A DNA stretch of 64,000 nt from Sphingomonas sp. MA1305 (GCF_016107325.1 NZ_RCVT01000001.1:1426001-1490000); one strand, 5' to 3'. Shown: positions 50,826 through 60,526, counted from the first letter of the stretch. A program made the numbers and translations. Notes: generated by a model not told the origin, from the sequence alone.

Positions 50826-51697
50826 TCGTAACGCCGCCCGATCCGCGTCTGGACCAGCGTCAGCAGCAGGATCAGCACGAGGAGGATGAAGGCGACCGCC
50901 GACGCTTGGCCGAGGTTCCACCATTTGAACCCCTCGTCGAACATGAAGTAGAGCACCGTCGTCGTGCTCTGCGACGGGCCGCCGAGCGTCATCACATAGG
51001 GTTCGGCGAAGATCTGCAGGAAGCCGGCGACGCTCATCACCGCGGCGAGCAGCAGGGTCGGGCCGATCGCCGGCAGGGTGACGTGGCGGAAGCGCGTCCA
51101 GCGCCCCGCCCCGTCGAGCCGCGCTGCCTCCATCAGGTCGGTCGGCACCGCGGCGAGCGCGGCGGTGAAGACGATCATATTATAGCCGAACACCTTCCAC
51201 GTCACGAACAGCAGGATCGCCGGGATCGAGGCGCGCGGATCGCCGAGCCAGTCGATCGCCGGCAGGCCGATCGCCCGCAACGCATAATTGAGCAGGCCGA
51301 ATTGGGTGTTGAGCACAAAGCGCCAGACCACGGCGGTGGCGACGACGCTGGTGACATAGGGTGCGAACAGCAGCACCCGCCACAGCGGCTTCCAGCGCAC
51401 CGTACGTTCGTGCAGCAGCAGCGCGACGGCGAGCGAGGTGCCGATCGCCATCGGCACGCCGAGCAGCGCGAACAGGCCGGTATTGGCCATCGCCCGCCAG
51501 AACAGCGGCGTCGCGAACAGGTCGGCGAAATTGCCGAGCCCGACGAAGCGGAGATTGGCGGGATCGGCGAGCGCGTAGATGCTGTAATCGGTGACCGACA
51601 GGGCCAGCGCCAGCACCGTCGGCACGACGAAGACGAGCAGGATGATCGCCAGCACCGGTGCGGTGAACAGCCAGGCGGTGCGCGATTGGCGGGTCAT
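50816..51697 (-). CDS. Sugar ABC transporter permease (MalF/UgpA-like)
   Basis: The 293 residues open with an N-terminal helix (WLFTAPVLAIILLVFVVPTV). NTGLFALLGVPMAIGTSLAVALLL begins the permease core, and the EAA loop is EAARLDGAGRWTRFRHVTLPAI. This is the typical first permease of a CUT1 importer. The ATG at 51697 overlaps the binding-protein stop by 4 bp (ATGA), so the three minus-strand genes are one operon. Confidence 0.92.
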   Translation of the reverse strand: MTRQSRTAWLFTAPVLAIILLVFVVPTVLALALSVTDYSIYALADPANLRFVGLGNFADLFATPLFWRAMANTGLFALLGVPMAIGTSLAVALLLHERTVRWKPLWRVLLFAPYVTSVVATAVVWRFVLNTQFGLLNYALRAIGLPAIDWLGDPRASIPAILLFVTWKVFGYNMIVFTAALAAVPTDLMEAARLDGAGRWTRFRHVTLPAIGPTLLLAAVMSVAGFLQIFAEPYVMTLGGPSQSTTTVLYFMFDEGFKWWNLGQASAVAFILLVLILLLTLVQTRIGRRYEWL

Positions 51698-53016
51698 GCG
51701 ATCCGCCCGGCCTCGACCAGCGACCGGCGCTTGGCGAGCAGGGCGTCGACGCGGCGGTCCATCAGCATCGTGCCCTCGTCGACCGACAGCTGGTCGCGGA
51801 CGACGCGCTCGGCGACCAGCTGCACCTCGGTGCGGATGCGCTCCATCTCGACGATCGCGGGCTGCGACGCCGGCTGGCGCATCTGTGCGGCGAAGGGGGC
51901 GAGGCGGGCCGTCGCGAGCTGCGGCGACGACCAGGCACTGCGCTGCGCGGGCAGGTTGCCGATCAGCGCCTGGAACTGCAATTCGCTCGCCGGCGAGGTC
52001 ATATGGCGGACCAGCGACCAGGCCTCCGCCCGGCGCGGGCTGTGCGCCGCCACCGCCAGACAGGCGCTGATCCCGTCGACCGGGCCGGGACCGCGCGGCC
52101 CTGGCATGCGCGCGACCGACCAGCGCTTCGGGGGTATTTCCGCGGCGCGGCGGCGCAGGTCGAGCAGCAGCGTCGGCCCGCTCGGATAAATGGCGAAATA
52201 GCCGCGTGCGAAGGCCGCGACCGGGTCCTGCAACTCGGTCGACAGCGCGCGCGGGGCCAGACCGTCGTCGAACAGCGACTTGTAATAGCGTAACGCTTCG
52301 CGGAACGCCGGGCCGGCGAAATCGCCGCGCGTGTTCCGGTCGCGCAGCAACGGCGCGCCGATCTGGCCGGCGAAGGTGAAGAGCGTATCCGGCCAGTTGA
52401 GATAGGAGAGCAGGACATAATCGTCGGGCCGCCGCCGCTTGAGCGCGACGCCCATCCTACGCCAGCCGTCCCAATCGTCGGGTACGGTGTCGAAGCCACC
52501 TGCGGCGAGCAGGTCCGACCGGTAATATTGCATCTGCGGCGCGACCGACCAGGGCACGGCATAGTCCCGACCGGCATGGTGCATCGCGCCGCGCACCGAC
52601 GGAAAGACGTCGGCATTCAAGGCGGGATCCGGGACCGGGGCGAGCGCGCCGATCATCGCGAACTCGCCGACCCACCCGTTGGGCAGCATCAGCACGTCGG
52701 GCAGCGAACCCCCGGCGAAGGCGGTGAGCAGCTTTTCGTGCGCGGCGGTCCACGGCAAGGTCTGCACCTCGACCGAGATGCCGGTGGCGCGGGTGAAGGC
52801 GGGCATCAGCAGCGGCGAATAATCGCCTTCATAGCTCATCGCCCAGACCGACAGCGCCCGCGGATCGCGACGGGTGATGCAACCGGCGAGCATCGCGGCC
52901 GGCACGGCGGCGAGCAGCGACCGTCGCGTCGGATCGATCACGCCGCCGCTTGCGTCGGGACGGCGCGTGCGAGAACCGGTCGACGGCACGCCCTGCCGCC
53001 GGCGGGCATTTTTCAT
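51694..53016 (-). CDS. Sugar-binding lipoprotein of the ABC importer
   Basis: The 440 residues have a long basic N-region with PTRRSLLAAV and the lipobox LAGC (Cys46), so a lipid-anchored, possibly Tat-exported solute-binding protein. The body has the usual CUT1 binding-protein elements (AFAGGSLPDVLMLPNGWV, PWSVAPQMQYYRSDLLAAGGF). The ATG at 53016 follows GAGG by four bases; GTG at 52941 is an alternative that would give a conventional short signal. Specificity is unknown; the nearby GH43 and TonB receptor suggest oligosaccharides. Confidence 0.88.
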   Translation of the reverse strand: MKNARRRQGVPSTGSRTRRPDASGGVIDPTRRSLLAAVPAAMLAGCITRRDPRALSVWAMSYEGDYSPLLMPAFTRATGISVEVQTLPWTAAHEKLLTAFAGGSLPDVLMLPNGWVGEFAMIGALAPVPDPALNADVFPSVRGAMHHAGRDYAVPWSVAPQMQYYRSDLLAAGGFDTVPDDWDGWRRMGVALKRRRPDDYVLLSYLNWPDTLFTFAGQIGAPLLRDRNTRGDFAGPAFREALRYYKSLFDDGLAPRALSTELQDPVAAFARGYFAIYPSGPTLLLDLRRRAAEIPPKRWSVARMPGPRGPGPVDGISACLAVAAHSPRRAEAWSLVRHMTSPASELQFQALIGNLPAQRSAWSSPQLATARLAPFAAQMRQPASQPAIVEMERIRTEVQLVAERVVRDQLSVDEGTMLMDRRVDALLAKRRSLVEAGRIA

Positions 53017-53062
53017 CCAGCCTCAAATATATAACCCATGTTTGTGGAGCGATTGCGCAGCC

Positions 53063-53072
53063 GAAACGTTCC
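53063..53072. promoter_or_regulatory. Possible LacI-type operator between the ABC importer and the TonB receptor
   Basis: GAAACGTTCC is a near-palindrome (8 of 10 bases pair) of the LacI-family type, in the 115-bp divergent region; GTTAAC follows at 53078-53083. Co-regulation of outer- and inner-membrane sugar uptake would make sense. No regulator is adjacent. Confidence 0.35.
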
Positions 53073-53131
53073 CTTGGGTTAACGTCGCATCAAAAAAGAA
53101 GCGCGCGGCGTTATCAAAAGGGGTGTTTCGG

Positions 53132-56100
53132 ATGCAGGACAGGTCTGTGTGCCGCGCCGCGATCGTCGCGGGCGTGCTGTTGTCGTCGATCGGCCAGGCA
53201 GAGGCGCAAGACGCGCAGTCCCAGCCCGCGGCGCAGACCGCCGCTCCGAGTGACCAGACCGCCGCCCCGGCCGACCAGAGCGTGACCCCGGATCAGGCAT
53301 CGGGCAGCGACATCGTCGTCACCGGATCGCGCATCGCCCGCCCCGATTATGCCGCGCCCAATCCGATCGTCTCGTTCAACGCCGCGAACATCCAGCAGTC
53401 GGGCAACACCAACGTCACGTCGTTCCTGCAGCGCGTGCCGGCGCTGACCAATTCCGTCGACAGCACGCAATCGGCGGGTTCCGACCGGCCCGGCGGCCAG
53501 CTGTACGGCGCCGCAGGCCTCAATCTGCTCGACCTGCGCGGGCTCGGCACCGCGCGCACCTTGGTGCTGGTCAACGGCCGTCGCCACGTCGCCAGCCAGA
53601 TCGACAGCGCCGCGGTCGACGTCAACGCCATCCCCACCGACCTGATCGAACGGGTCGACGTGCTGACCGGCGGCGCCTCCGCCGTCTACGGTGCCGACGG
53701 CGTCTCGGGCGTGGTCAATTTCATCCTGAAGCGCGATTTCGACGGCGTCACCGCGCGGACGCAGATGGGCATTTCCGATCAGGGCGACGCCGGCAACCGC
53801 TTCGCCTCGATCGGCGCCGGGCGGAACTTCGGCGACGGGCGCGGCAACGTCACGCTCTTCTACGAATACAATGCCGACAGCCCGCTGCGTAACGACGACC
53901 GCGCCTTCCTGCGCCGCGAGAACCGCCAGTATCTCGTTCCCAACCTCGCCTATAACGGCCCGGCCGCCGGATCGTACCAGCAGGTGCTGGCAGGCGACCT
54001 GCGCTATCCGTACGGCACGCCGAGCGGCTATATCGAGATCGGCGGCAACGCCTACAACGGCGACGGCACCCGCTACGACCCCGGCACGCAGGTCGGCGGC
54101 GGCTTCGTCAGCGGCGGCAGCGCGACGCCCGTCGCCGGCTATGTCGGCGACCTGCTGCCGGCGACCGAACGCCACGCGGTCAATCTGCTGACCCACTACG
54201 ATGTCTCGGACGCATTCAAGCTGAGCCTGGAGGGCAAGTTCGTCCAGACCACGGCGACCACCTTTGGCGGCTTCTCCGGCAACTACCCTGCGGTCTTCAC
54301 GCTCGACAATCCGTATATCCCGACGACACTGCGCAATGCCGCGCTGCTCGCCGGCGACACGACGATCGTCTCCAACCGCAACAACACCGACTTTCCCCGC
54401 CTGGGCGAAAGCGACCGCCGGCGCACCTGGCGCGGCGTGATCGATGCGAGCGGCCGCATCACCGATCATGCGCAATACGACGTGTCGTTCACCTACGGCC
54501 AGACCGACGTGCGCATCACCAAGCTCAACAGCCGCTGGAACGACCGCTTCACCGCCGCGCTCGACGTCGTCACCGATCCGGCGACCGGCAAGGCGACCTG
54601 CCGGTCCAACCTCAACCCCGCCGCGCTGCAGGTGGCGGCATACAGCTTCACGCCGGGCGCCAACAGCGGCTGCCTGCCGCTCAACACCTTCGGCACGGGC
54701 GTCTACGACCCCGCCGCGCTCGCCTGGGCGACCAACGGCAACAACATCAGCACCGCCCGGCTGACCCAATCGGTCGCCAGCGCGCAGCTGACCGGTGACT
54801 TCGGCGCGCTGTTCCGGCTGCCCGGCGGGCCCGTCCAGTTCGCGGTCGGCGGCGAATATCGGCGAGAGACCAGCCGCTTCAATCCCAACAGCTTCCTGAC
54901 CGGCAAGCAATGGTATCAATATGACGAGGGCGACAGCTTCGACCCCAATTACGTCATCTCGCCGTCGCGCGGCGCGTTCGACGTGTGGGAGGCGTTCGGC
55001 GAGCTCAATCTGCCGCTGCTCAAGGACGTGCCATTCGCGGAAACCCTGTCGGTCGGCGCCGCCGGCCGCCTGTCCGACTATTCCACCGTCGGCCGCACCC
55101 AGGCGTGGCAGTTCAACGGCGTCTGGGCGCCGATCCGTGATATCACCTTCCGCGGTTCCTACGGCCAGTCGGTGCGCGCGCCCAACATCGGCGAGCTGTT
55201 CCAGCCGACCAGCCCGACGACGAACTACTTCGTCGACCCCTGCTATCTTGAGAACCGCAACGCCGGATCGGCGACCCGCGCCGCCAATTGCGTCGCGCTG
55301 ATCACTTCGCTCGGCGGCAATCCGGCGACCTTCACCGCCAACAACAATCCCGATGCCGCGGTGCTGATCAACGGCTCGCGCACGGGCAATCCGGGCCTGC
55401 GCGAGGAGACGGCGCGGACCTGGACCGCCGGCACGGTGCTGCGTCCGCGCTTCCTGCCCGACCTGTCGATTTCCGCCGACTGGTATGACATCCGGTTGCG
55501 CAACGCGATCAACACCGCCGATGCCAACACCATCGCCAATCTGTGCGTCGACCAGCCGACGCTCGACAACGTCTTCTGCAGCGCGATCCGGCGTCGACAG
55601 GGCACCGCCTATATCAACGGCTTCTCGGTCCAGCCGCAGAATGTCGCGAGCTTCCGCACCGCCGGGCTCGACGTCAACCTCAGCTATGTCGTGCGCACCG
55701 CCCGCGCCGGCACCTTCGACCTGCGGTTCGTCGGCGGCTATCTCGACCGACTGGAGCAGATCGCAACGCCGGGCGCGACGCCGGAGGATCAGGTCGACCA
55801 GCCCGGTCGACCCAAGTTCAACTTCGTCGCCTCGCCGACCTGGACGCTCGACGGGCTGACGATCAGCTACAATCTGCGCTGGTTCGACCGTACCCGGCGC
55901 TTCCCCAAGGCGGCGACCGACGCCAACCCGGATTATGCCGCGCCGGACCTGCTGCGCTACAAGGAGCTGTGGCAGCATGACGTGCAGCTGCAATATGCCG
56001 TCGCCGACGATTTCGCATTCTACGGCGGGGTCAACAATCTGACCGGGCAGAAGCCCGACGCCGACAGCTACGATTATCCGATTTCGTCGCTCGGTCGGTA

Positions 56101-56137
56101 CATCTATGTCGGCGTGAAGCTCGGCCGGCGGCGCTGA
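53132..56137 (+). CDS. Large TonB-dependent receptor, probably for carbohydrate
   Basis: The 1001 residues have a signal peptide (about 1-26, AEAQ) and a Gln/Ala/Pro-rich linker to a TonB-box-like SGSDIVVTGSRIARPDY. The plug has LLDLRGLGTARTLVLVNGRRHV and GGASAVYGADGVSGVVNFI, and the 22-strand barrel ends in KLGRRR. This is the large class common in sphingomonads and xanthomonads for plant-polymer oligosaccharides. It diverges from a sugar ABC importer, which supports carbohydrate rather than siderophore uptake. Confidence 0.9.
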   Translation: MQDRSVCRAAIVAGVLLSSIGQAEAQDAQSQPAAQTAAPSDQTAAPADQSVTPDQASGSDIVVTGSRIARPDYAAPNPIVSFNAANIQQSGNTNVTSFLQRVPALTNSVDSTQSAGSDRPGGQLYGAAGLNLLDLRGLGTARTLVLVNGRRHVASQIDSAAVDVNAIPTDLIERVDVLTGGASAVYGADGVSGVVNFILKRDFDGVTARTQMGISDQGDAGNRFASIGAGRNFGDGRGNVTLFYEYNADSPLRNDDRAFLRRENRQYLVPNLAYNGPAAGSYQQVLAGDLRYPYGTPSGYIEIGGNAYNGDGTRYDPGTQVGGGFVSGGSATPVAGYVGDLLPATERHAVNLLTHYDVSDAFKLSLEGKFVQTTATTFGGFSGNYPAVFTLDNPYIPTTLRNAALLAGDTTIVSNRNNTDFPRLGESDRRRTWRGVIDASGRITDHAQYDVSFTYGQTDVRITKLNSRWNDRFTAALDVVTDPATGKATCRSNLNPAALQVAAYSFTPGANSGCLPLNTFGTGVYDPAALAWATNGNNISTARLTQSVASAQLTGDFGALFRLPGGPVQFAVGGEYRRETSRFNPNSFLTGKQWYQYDEGDSFDPNYVISPSRGAFDVWEAFGELNLPLLKDVPFAETLSVGAAGRLSDYSTVGRTQAWQFNGVWAPIRDITFRGSYGQSVRAPNIGELFQPTSPTTNYFVDPCYLENRNAGSATRAANCVALITSLGGNPATFTANNNPDAAVLINGSRTGNPGLREETARTWTAGTVLRPRFLPDLSISADWYDIRLRNAINTADANTIANLCVDQPTLDNVFCSAIRRRQGTAYINGFSVQPQNVASFRTAGLDVNLSYVVRTARAGTFDLRFVGGYLDRLEQIATPGATPEDQVDQPGRPKFNFVASPTWTLDGLTISYNLRWFDRTRRFPKAATDANPDYAAPDLLRYKELWQHDVQLQYAVADDFAFYGGVNNLTGQKPDADSYDYPISSLGRYIYVGVKLGRRR

Positions 56138-56172
56138 TCGTCCGGCGCCGCCGCGGCCGGGATGGAGGCGTC

Positions 56173-57240
56173 ATGATCCACCCCCTGCTCGCCGGGCTCG
56201 GCGTCGCGCTGCCGATCCTGCAGGCGCCGATGGCCGGCGTCTCCACCGCTGCGCTGGCGGCGGCGGTATCGAACGCGGGCGGGCTCGGCGCCATCGCGAT
56301 CGGTGCGCTGGGTGTCGACGCGGCGCAGGCCGCCATCGCGGAGGTGCGCGCCAGGACGGATCGCGCCTTCAACGTCAATGTCTTCGTTCATGCCACCCCG
56401 ACGCCGGATCCGGTCCGCGAAGCTGCGTGGATCGCCGCGCTGGCGCCCAGCTTCGCAGCAGTCGGCGCGCAGCCGCCCGTCGCCTTGCGCGCGATCTACA
56501 CCAGCTTCGGCGACGATGCCGGAATGCGCGCCATGTTGCTCGCCGAGGCGCCGCCGGTCGTCAGCTTCCATTTCGGACTGCCAGATGCGGCGACGGTCGC
56601 CGCCTTCCAAGCCCGCGGTACACTCATGCTGGCGACCGCAACCAGTCTTGCGGAGGCGCAGGCGGCCGCCGCAGTCGGGATCGACGCGATCGTCGCCCAG
56701 GGGATCGAGGCGGGCGGCCATCGCGGCCATTTCGACCCCGCCGCACCGGATGATGCGCTCGGCACATTACCACTGACGCGACTGCTCGTGCGCCACGTGG
56801 AGTCGCCGATTATCGCCGCCGGGGGCATCATGGACGGTGCCGGGATCGCAGCCGCGCTCGATCTCGGCGCCATTGCGGCACAGCTCGGCACCGCTTTCAT
56901 CGGCTGCCCGGAAAGCGCAGCGGATGCGGCCTATCGCGCCGGACTGGCCGGGCCGGGCGCCTGGCATACGCGGATGACCGACCGCATCTCGGGCCGGCCG
57001 GCGCGTGCCCTGCCCGGTCGGTTCGATGCTCTTGCCGATACGCTCCATACCTTGAGGCCGCCCGATTATCCGATCGCCTATGATGCCGGAAAGGCGCTGC
57101 ATGTCGCCGCCCGATCCGGCGGCGAAAGCGGCTACGGCGCCTATTGGGCCGGTCAGGGCGCGCCGCTGTCGCGACCGATGCCGGCGGCGGCGCTGGTCGC
57201 GACCCTGGCCAGTGAGCTGGCGATCCACCAGGCGGGCTGA
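56173..57240 (+). CDS. Nitronate monooxygenase (2-nitropropane dioxygenase-like FMN enzyme)
   Basis: TIM-barrel flavoprotein of 355 residues. The opening PILQAPMAGVSTAALAAAVS, IVAQGIEAGGHRGHF (the His-containing phosphate/FMN segment) and PIIAAGGIMDGAGIAAAL are all standard for the family. It oxidises propionate-3-nitronate and related nitronates. The gene lies 35 bp after the TonB receptor and ends 16 bp from the convergent flgB end, which marks one side of the broken flagellar locus. Confidence 0.92.
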   Translation: MIHPLLAGLGVALPILQAPMAGVSTAALAAAVSNAGGLGAIAIGALGVDAAQAAIAEVRARTDRAFNVNVFVHATPTPDPVREAAWIAALAPSFAAVGAQPPVALRAIYTSFGDDAGMRAMLLAEAPPVVSFHFGLPDAATVAAFQARGTLMLATATSLAEAQAAAAVGIDAIVAQGIEAGGHRGHFDPAAPDDALGTLPLTRLLVRHVESPIIAAGGIMDGAGIAAALDLGAIAAQLGTAFIGCPESAADAAYRAGLAGPGAWHTRMTDRISGRPARALPGRFDALADTLHTLRPPDYPIAYDAGKALHVAARSGGESGYGAYWAGQGAPLSRPMPAAALVATLASELAIHQAG

Positions 57241-57256
57241 ACGACGCCCTGTTCCG

Positions 57257-57664
57257 TCAGCGACCGATCGCCGCCTGGATCAGGCCGATCTGTTTGCGAT
57301 ACAGATCGGTCATCGTCTGAAAACGGCTTTGGATGTCGCCCATCTTGAGCAGCTGATCCTCCAGCGTCACCGTATTGCCGTCCGGCTTCGTCTCGGAGAC
57401 CTGCGGATCGGCGAAGATGTGGCCATCACTGCTCGGGGCGAGGCCGAGCGCGACCATGCCGCCCGTGGCGCGCACGCGCGGGCGCGCGACATGCGGCTTG
57501 CCCTGGTCGACCAGCAATGCGGAGAAGTCCGGCGCCTCCACCTCCTGCGCGCGGAAGGCCGGCGTCTCGCTGTTTGCAATATTCTGAGCGACGACCCGCT
57601 GGCGTTCGGCGAGATTCTTCATCGCGCGGGTCAGGCCGTCGATCAGGGGAATGGCGTCGGTCAA
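57257..57664 (-). CDS. flgB: FlgB, flagellar basal-body proximal rod protein
   Basis: The 135 residues have the FlgB pattern: an N-terminal helix (IDGLTRAMKNLAERQRVVAQN), the conserved NIANSETPAFRAQEV, a central loop, and the C-terminal helix NTVTLEDQLLKMGDIQSRFQTMTDLYRK (residue positions about 95-122). The start is TTG at 57664, eight bases after AAGGA; upstream codons belong to the previous gene. Normally flgC and fliE follow, but here the next gene is an unrelated convergent monooxygenase. Confidence 0.9.
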   Translation of the reverse strand: MTDAIPLIDGLTRAMKNLAERQRVVAQNIANSETPAFRAQEVEAPDFSALLVDQGKPHVARPRVRATGGMVALGLAPSSDGHIFADPQVSETKPDGNTVTLEDQLLKMGDIQSRFQTMTDLYRKQIGLIQAAIGR

Positions 57665-57690
57665 CGCAAACGTCCTTGCAGGTTCGAAGG

Positions 57691-60432
57691 TCAGAACAGC
57701 CCGCCGCCGCCACCACCGGCGTTCAACCGCGCCAGCGCCGCTTTGTAAGATGCCAGCTGCGCCTGCTGCCGCGCCGTACCGGGACCGATCGTGCCGTTGA
57801 CGCGCGATGCCTTGCCGCTGTCCCAATAGAGCGAGCGATAGGCGCTCTGCGTCATCGAAATCGCGTCGTCGACCGCGCTTCCCGCCGCCTTTGCGGCGTC
57901 GATGGTGGCGATGCTGAGCGTATCGGTGAGCGACAGGCCAAAGCTGCCACCTGGCGTGACCTTCGGATCGCTCGCCTTGCGCGGCGAGTCGGCGTGGATG
58001 CGGGTCGGTGCGAGGCCGAGCTTGGCGAGAGCATCGCGATCCTGGGGGCCGGCCGTGAGGCTGAGCGTATGGCCGGGACGCACGGACAGGCTGAGCTGGA
58101 CATTGCCGTCGTCGTTCCGCGGCGTCATGACCGTGACTGCATCGCTGCCCAGCAGCTGCTGCAGCTTCAGCCGCAGGCTCGTCATCGTTTCCCCCGCATC
58201 GATCGTGACGCGATGCGCGACCTGCGTGTCGAGCTGGACGGTGAAGCTGTCGCCGGCGACCAGCCCGAATTGGGCGGCGAGCGAGGTGGCGACGTCGTCG
58301 TTGAGCGACCCGCGATGCAGACCGAGCGCTCCCAGCACGCTGTTGCCGCCTTTGGCGGTCGCGACGAGTACCGGGTCGCTGACGCCTTCCGTGACGCCGA
58401 ACTGCGACACCGCCCCGACAGCGCCGGTCGAGGGATCGATCCGCGCCACGAAACCGTCCACCGTTCCCTGGCGTTGGCCGCTCAGGCTGCCCGTGGTGCG
58501 GCCGCCGACGTAGATCGTCCCGTTGACGAAGGCGACGCTGTCCGCCTGATCCTCCCCGGCCGTGCCGATATATGTGGTGCTCGCGCCGCTGAAATCGGCG
58601 TTCAGCCGCGTCACGAAGGCGTCGGTGCCGTGATCGGGGGCGAGGCCGCTGCTACCCGGTACGGCCTGAGTCGTCGCGCCGACGACCGCGATATGACCGT
58701 CCACGGCGACCGCGAGCGCGCGGGCATTCGCGCTGCCGAAGTCGACGCTGCCCAGGTCGGTGCCGAGGGCGTCTGCGTCCACCTTGCGCAGCTGGGCGGT
58801 CCCGTTTTCGCGGGTCAGGGCCAGCAGCCGGCCGTCACCGTCGATGGCGAGCGCATTGACGCGTCCGGACCCGCTGCCGGCGATCGCCCGTTGTTCGATT
58901 AGATGACCCTGCGCATCCAGATGGGCGAGATAGGCGGCGCCGCCATTGGCATTGTCCGAGCGGCCGCCGACATAGATGCTGCCGTCCGCCGCGGCGACGA
59001 CGGCCGTCGCCTCGTCGTTCCCGGCGCTTGGCAGGGCGGTGGCGAACTTGCGCTCGCCGGTCGCATCGTAGCGGGCGAGCATCATCGCACTGCCGCTGAT
59101 CGCGGTGCCGTCGAACTGGCCGGTGACCGTGCCGACGACGACCACGTCGCCCTGCGGGGTCAGGCTGATCGCGGCGCCTTCGGAGGTGCCCGTCGGACCC
59201 AGCGCATGCTGCCAGACGACCTTGCCCTCGCTGTCGAGCTTGCTGAGGAACAGGTCGTCGTGGCCATTGACCCGTGAGGTGCCGATGTCGCCCTGCGTCG
59301 TGCCGACGACATAGGTGAAGCCGTCCGCTGCGGTGACGGTGGCGCGCGCCTGCAGCTTGGCGTTGACGGTGACCGGTGCCGCCGCGGCGGCCGGATCGGC
59401 CGTCGGATCGTAGGTCTCCGCGTTACGGGCGTCGGCGGCCTTGGCATCGGCCTTGGCCTGCGCCGCCGCGGTCCCGGCGCGATCCGTGGCGACGATCGTT
59501 CCCAGCATTTGTCGGTCGAGCGAGGCCGAGGGGTCCGCCACCCGCGACAGGCTGGCCCCCGCGGGCGCGCCGAATTGCGTGCCGCTGCCGACCACGGTCA
59601 GCGCATCGCCCGCGCCCGCCTGCTGCAGCGACACCGTCGTCGCCGCCGTCGTGGTCATGGTCAGCCCGTATTTGTCGCCGATCATCGCGGGCGCAAACTT
59701 GACCTCATAGTTGAAGCCACTGGACGACGCGGCGATGGCGTCGTTGAACGCCTGGGCCACTTGCTTGAGCGTCGGCGGCTGCTGCGGCAGCGAGGACAGA
59801 TCGACCGTCACGCTGTCGTGATGCGTGCCGTTGTCCAGCTGCACGGTGAATCGCTCCTGCCCGGTGATGCCGGGCAGGCCGGCATCGAGATCGGCGACGA
59901 CGCCGGTGCCGGTGAAGCTGCCGATATCCTTGGTCGCGAGGCCGGGCGCGCTCTTCACATTGGTCGTCGGCGGGCCGAAGGCGAGCGCAACCTTCCCTCC
60001 CGGCGCATTGGCCAGGAAGGTGCGCAGATCGGCCAGCCCCTTGGCGAAGGCGCGCTGCAGCCCCTGCCGCTCGACGTCGCCCAGCCCCGCCTGCTGCCCG
60101 GCGCGGGCCAGCGCCTTCAGCCGGTCGAGCGCGCGATAGGTGACGAAGGTCGTCTCGACGTCGTCCGACCCCGCCGCCTCGGACGGGCGCGGCGCGTCGA
60201 CGATCGTATGCATCCCGCGGACGCTCGCCGCCTGACCCTCGATCGCATCGAGCGAAGTCGGGTCCTTGGCTGCAGTGCGCCACGGCGCCTGGGTCGCGGG
60301 GGTGGTGAACAGCTTGCGCGCGGCACGGGCCGCGGCGGTTTCGACCGGGACGTTCGCGGTGCCGAATCCGAAGGCGTTGCCGCCACCGCCCAGCAAACTC
60401 AGTCCGATGATCCCGCCGTAAATGTCGACCAT
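57691..60432 (-). CDS. Large beta-propeller-like protein of the flagellar locus (FlaEY-like)
   Basis: The 913 residues start MVDIYGGIIGLSLLGGGG. Flagellin/hook-associated-like alpha-beta stretches lie on both sides (about 70-310 and 640-880, e.g. LKQVAQAFNDAIAASSSGF and LKLQQLLGSDAVTVMTP). A central run of SBBP-type blades is about 360-630 (GFTYVVGTTQGDIG, VVVVGTVTGQFDG, SIYVGGRSDNANGG, IYVGGRTTGSLSG). The C-terminus ends in a Gly run then LF. Similar proteins beside flgBC-fliE in Caulobacter-type loci are named regulatory protein FlaEY; that name is from memory and unproven here. The ATG at 60432 is divergent from fliG. Confidence 0.7.
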   Translation of the reverse strand: MVDIYGGIIGLSLLGGGGNAFGFGTANVPVETAAARAARKLFTTPATQAPWRTAAKDPTSLDAIEGQAASVRGMHTIVDAPRPSEAAGSDDVETTFVTYRALDRLKALARAGQQAGLGDVERQGLQRAFAKGLADLRTFLANAPGGKVALAFGPPTTNVKSAPGLATKDIGSFTGTGVVADLDAGLPGITGQERFTVQLDNGTHHDSVTVDLSSLPQQPPTLKQVAQAFNDAIAASSSGFNYEVKFAPAMIGDKYGLTMTTTAATTVSLQQAGAGDALTVVGSGTQFGAPAGASLSRVADPSASLDRQMLGTIVATDRAGTAAAQAKADAKAADARNAETYDPTADPAAAAAPVTVNAKLQARATVTAADGFTYVVGTTQGDIGTSRVNGHDDLFLSKLDSEGKVVWQHALGPTGTSEGAAISLTPQGDVVVVGTVTGQFDGTAISGSAMMLARYDATGERKFATALPSAGNDEATAVVAAADGSIYVGGRSDNANGGAAYLAHLDAQGHLIEQRAIAGSGSGRVNALAIDGDGRLLALTRENGTAQLRKVDADALGTDLGSVDFGSANARALAVAVDGHIAVVGATTQAVPGSSGLAPDHGTDAFVTRLNADFSGASTTYIGTAGEDQADSVAFVNGTIYVGGRTTGSLSGQRQGTVDGFVARIDPSTGAVGAVSQFGVTEGVSDPVLVATAKGGNSVLGALGLHRGSLNDDVATSLAAQFGLVAGDSFTVQLDTQVAHRVTIDAGETMTSLRLKLQQLLGSDAVTVMTPRNDDGNVQLSLSVRPGHTLSLTAGPQDRDALAKLGLAPTRIHADSPRKASDPKVTPGGSFGLSLTDTLSIATIDAAKAAGSAVDDAISMTQSAYRSLYWDSGKASRVNGTIGPGTARQQAQLASYKAALARLNAGGGGGGLF

Positions 60433-60526
60433 AGCCGCCTCCCTGCTCCAGACCGGCGCATTCCTCCTATAAGATAGACGAAACGCGGCCGGTTCGGTCG
60501 CGCACCGTCGACTTTCGGGGGATTGC

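Noticed and set aside
53114..55993. A 959-codon minus-strand open frame
   Set aside because: Shadow of the TonB receptor; it has no signal peptide or domain, whereas the plus strand shows plug and barrel motifs.
43752..57240. Integrated island using tRNA-Glu as attachment site
   Set aside because: No integrase and no second copy of the tRNA 3' end were seen in the following sequence, although the GH2 fossil shows turnover.
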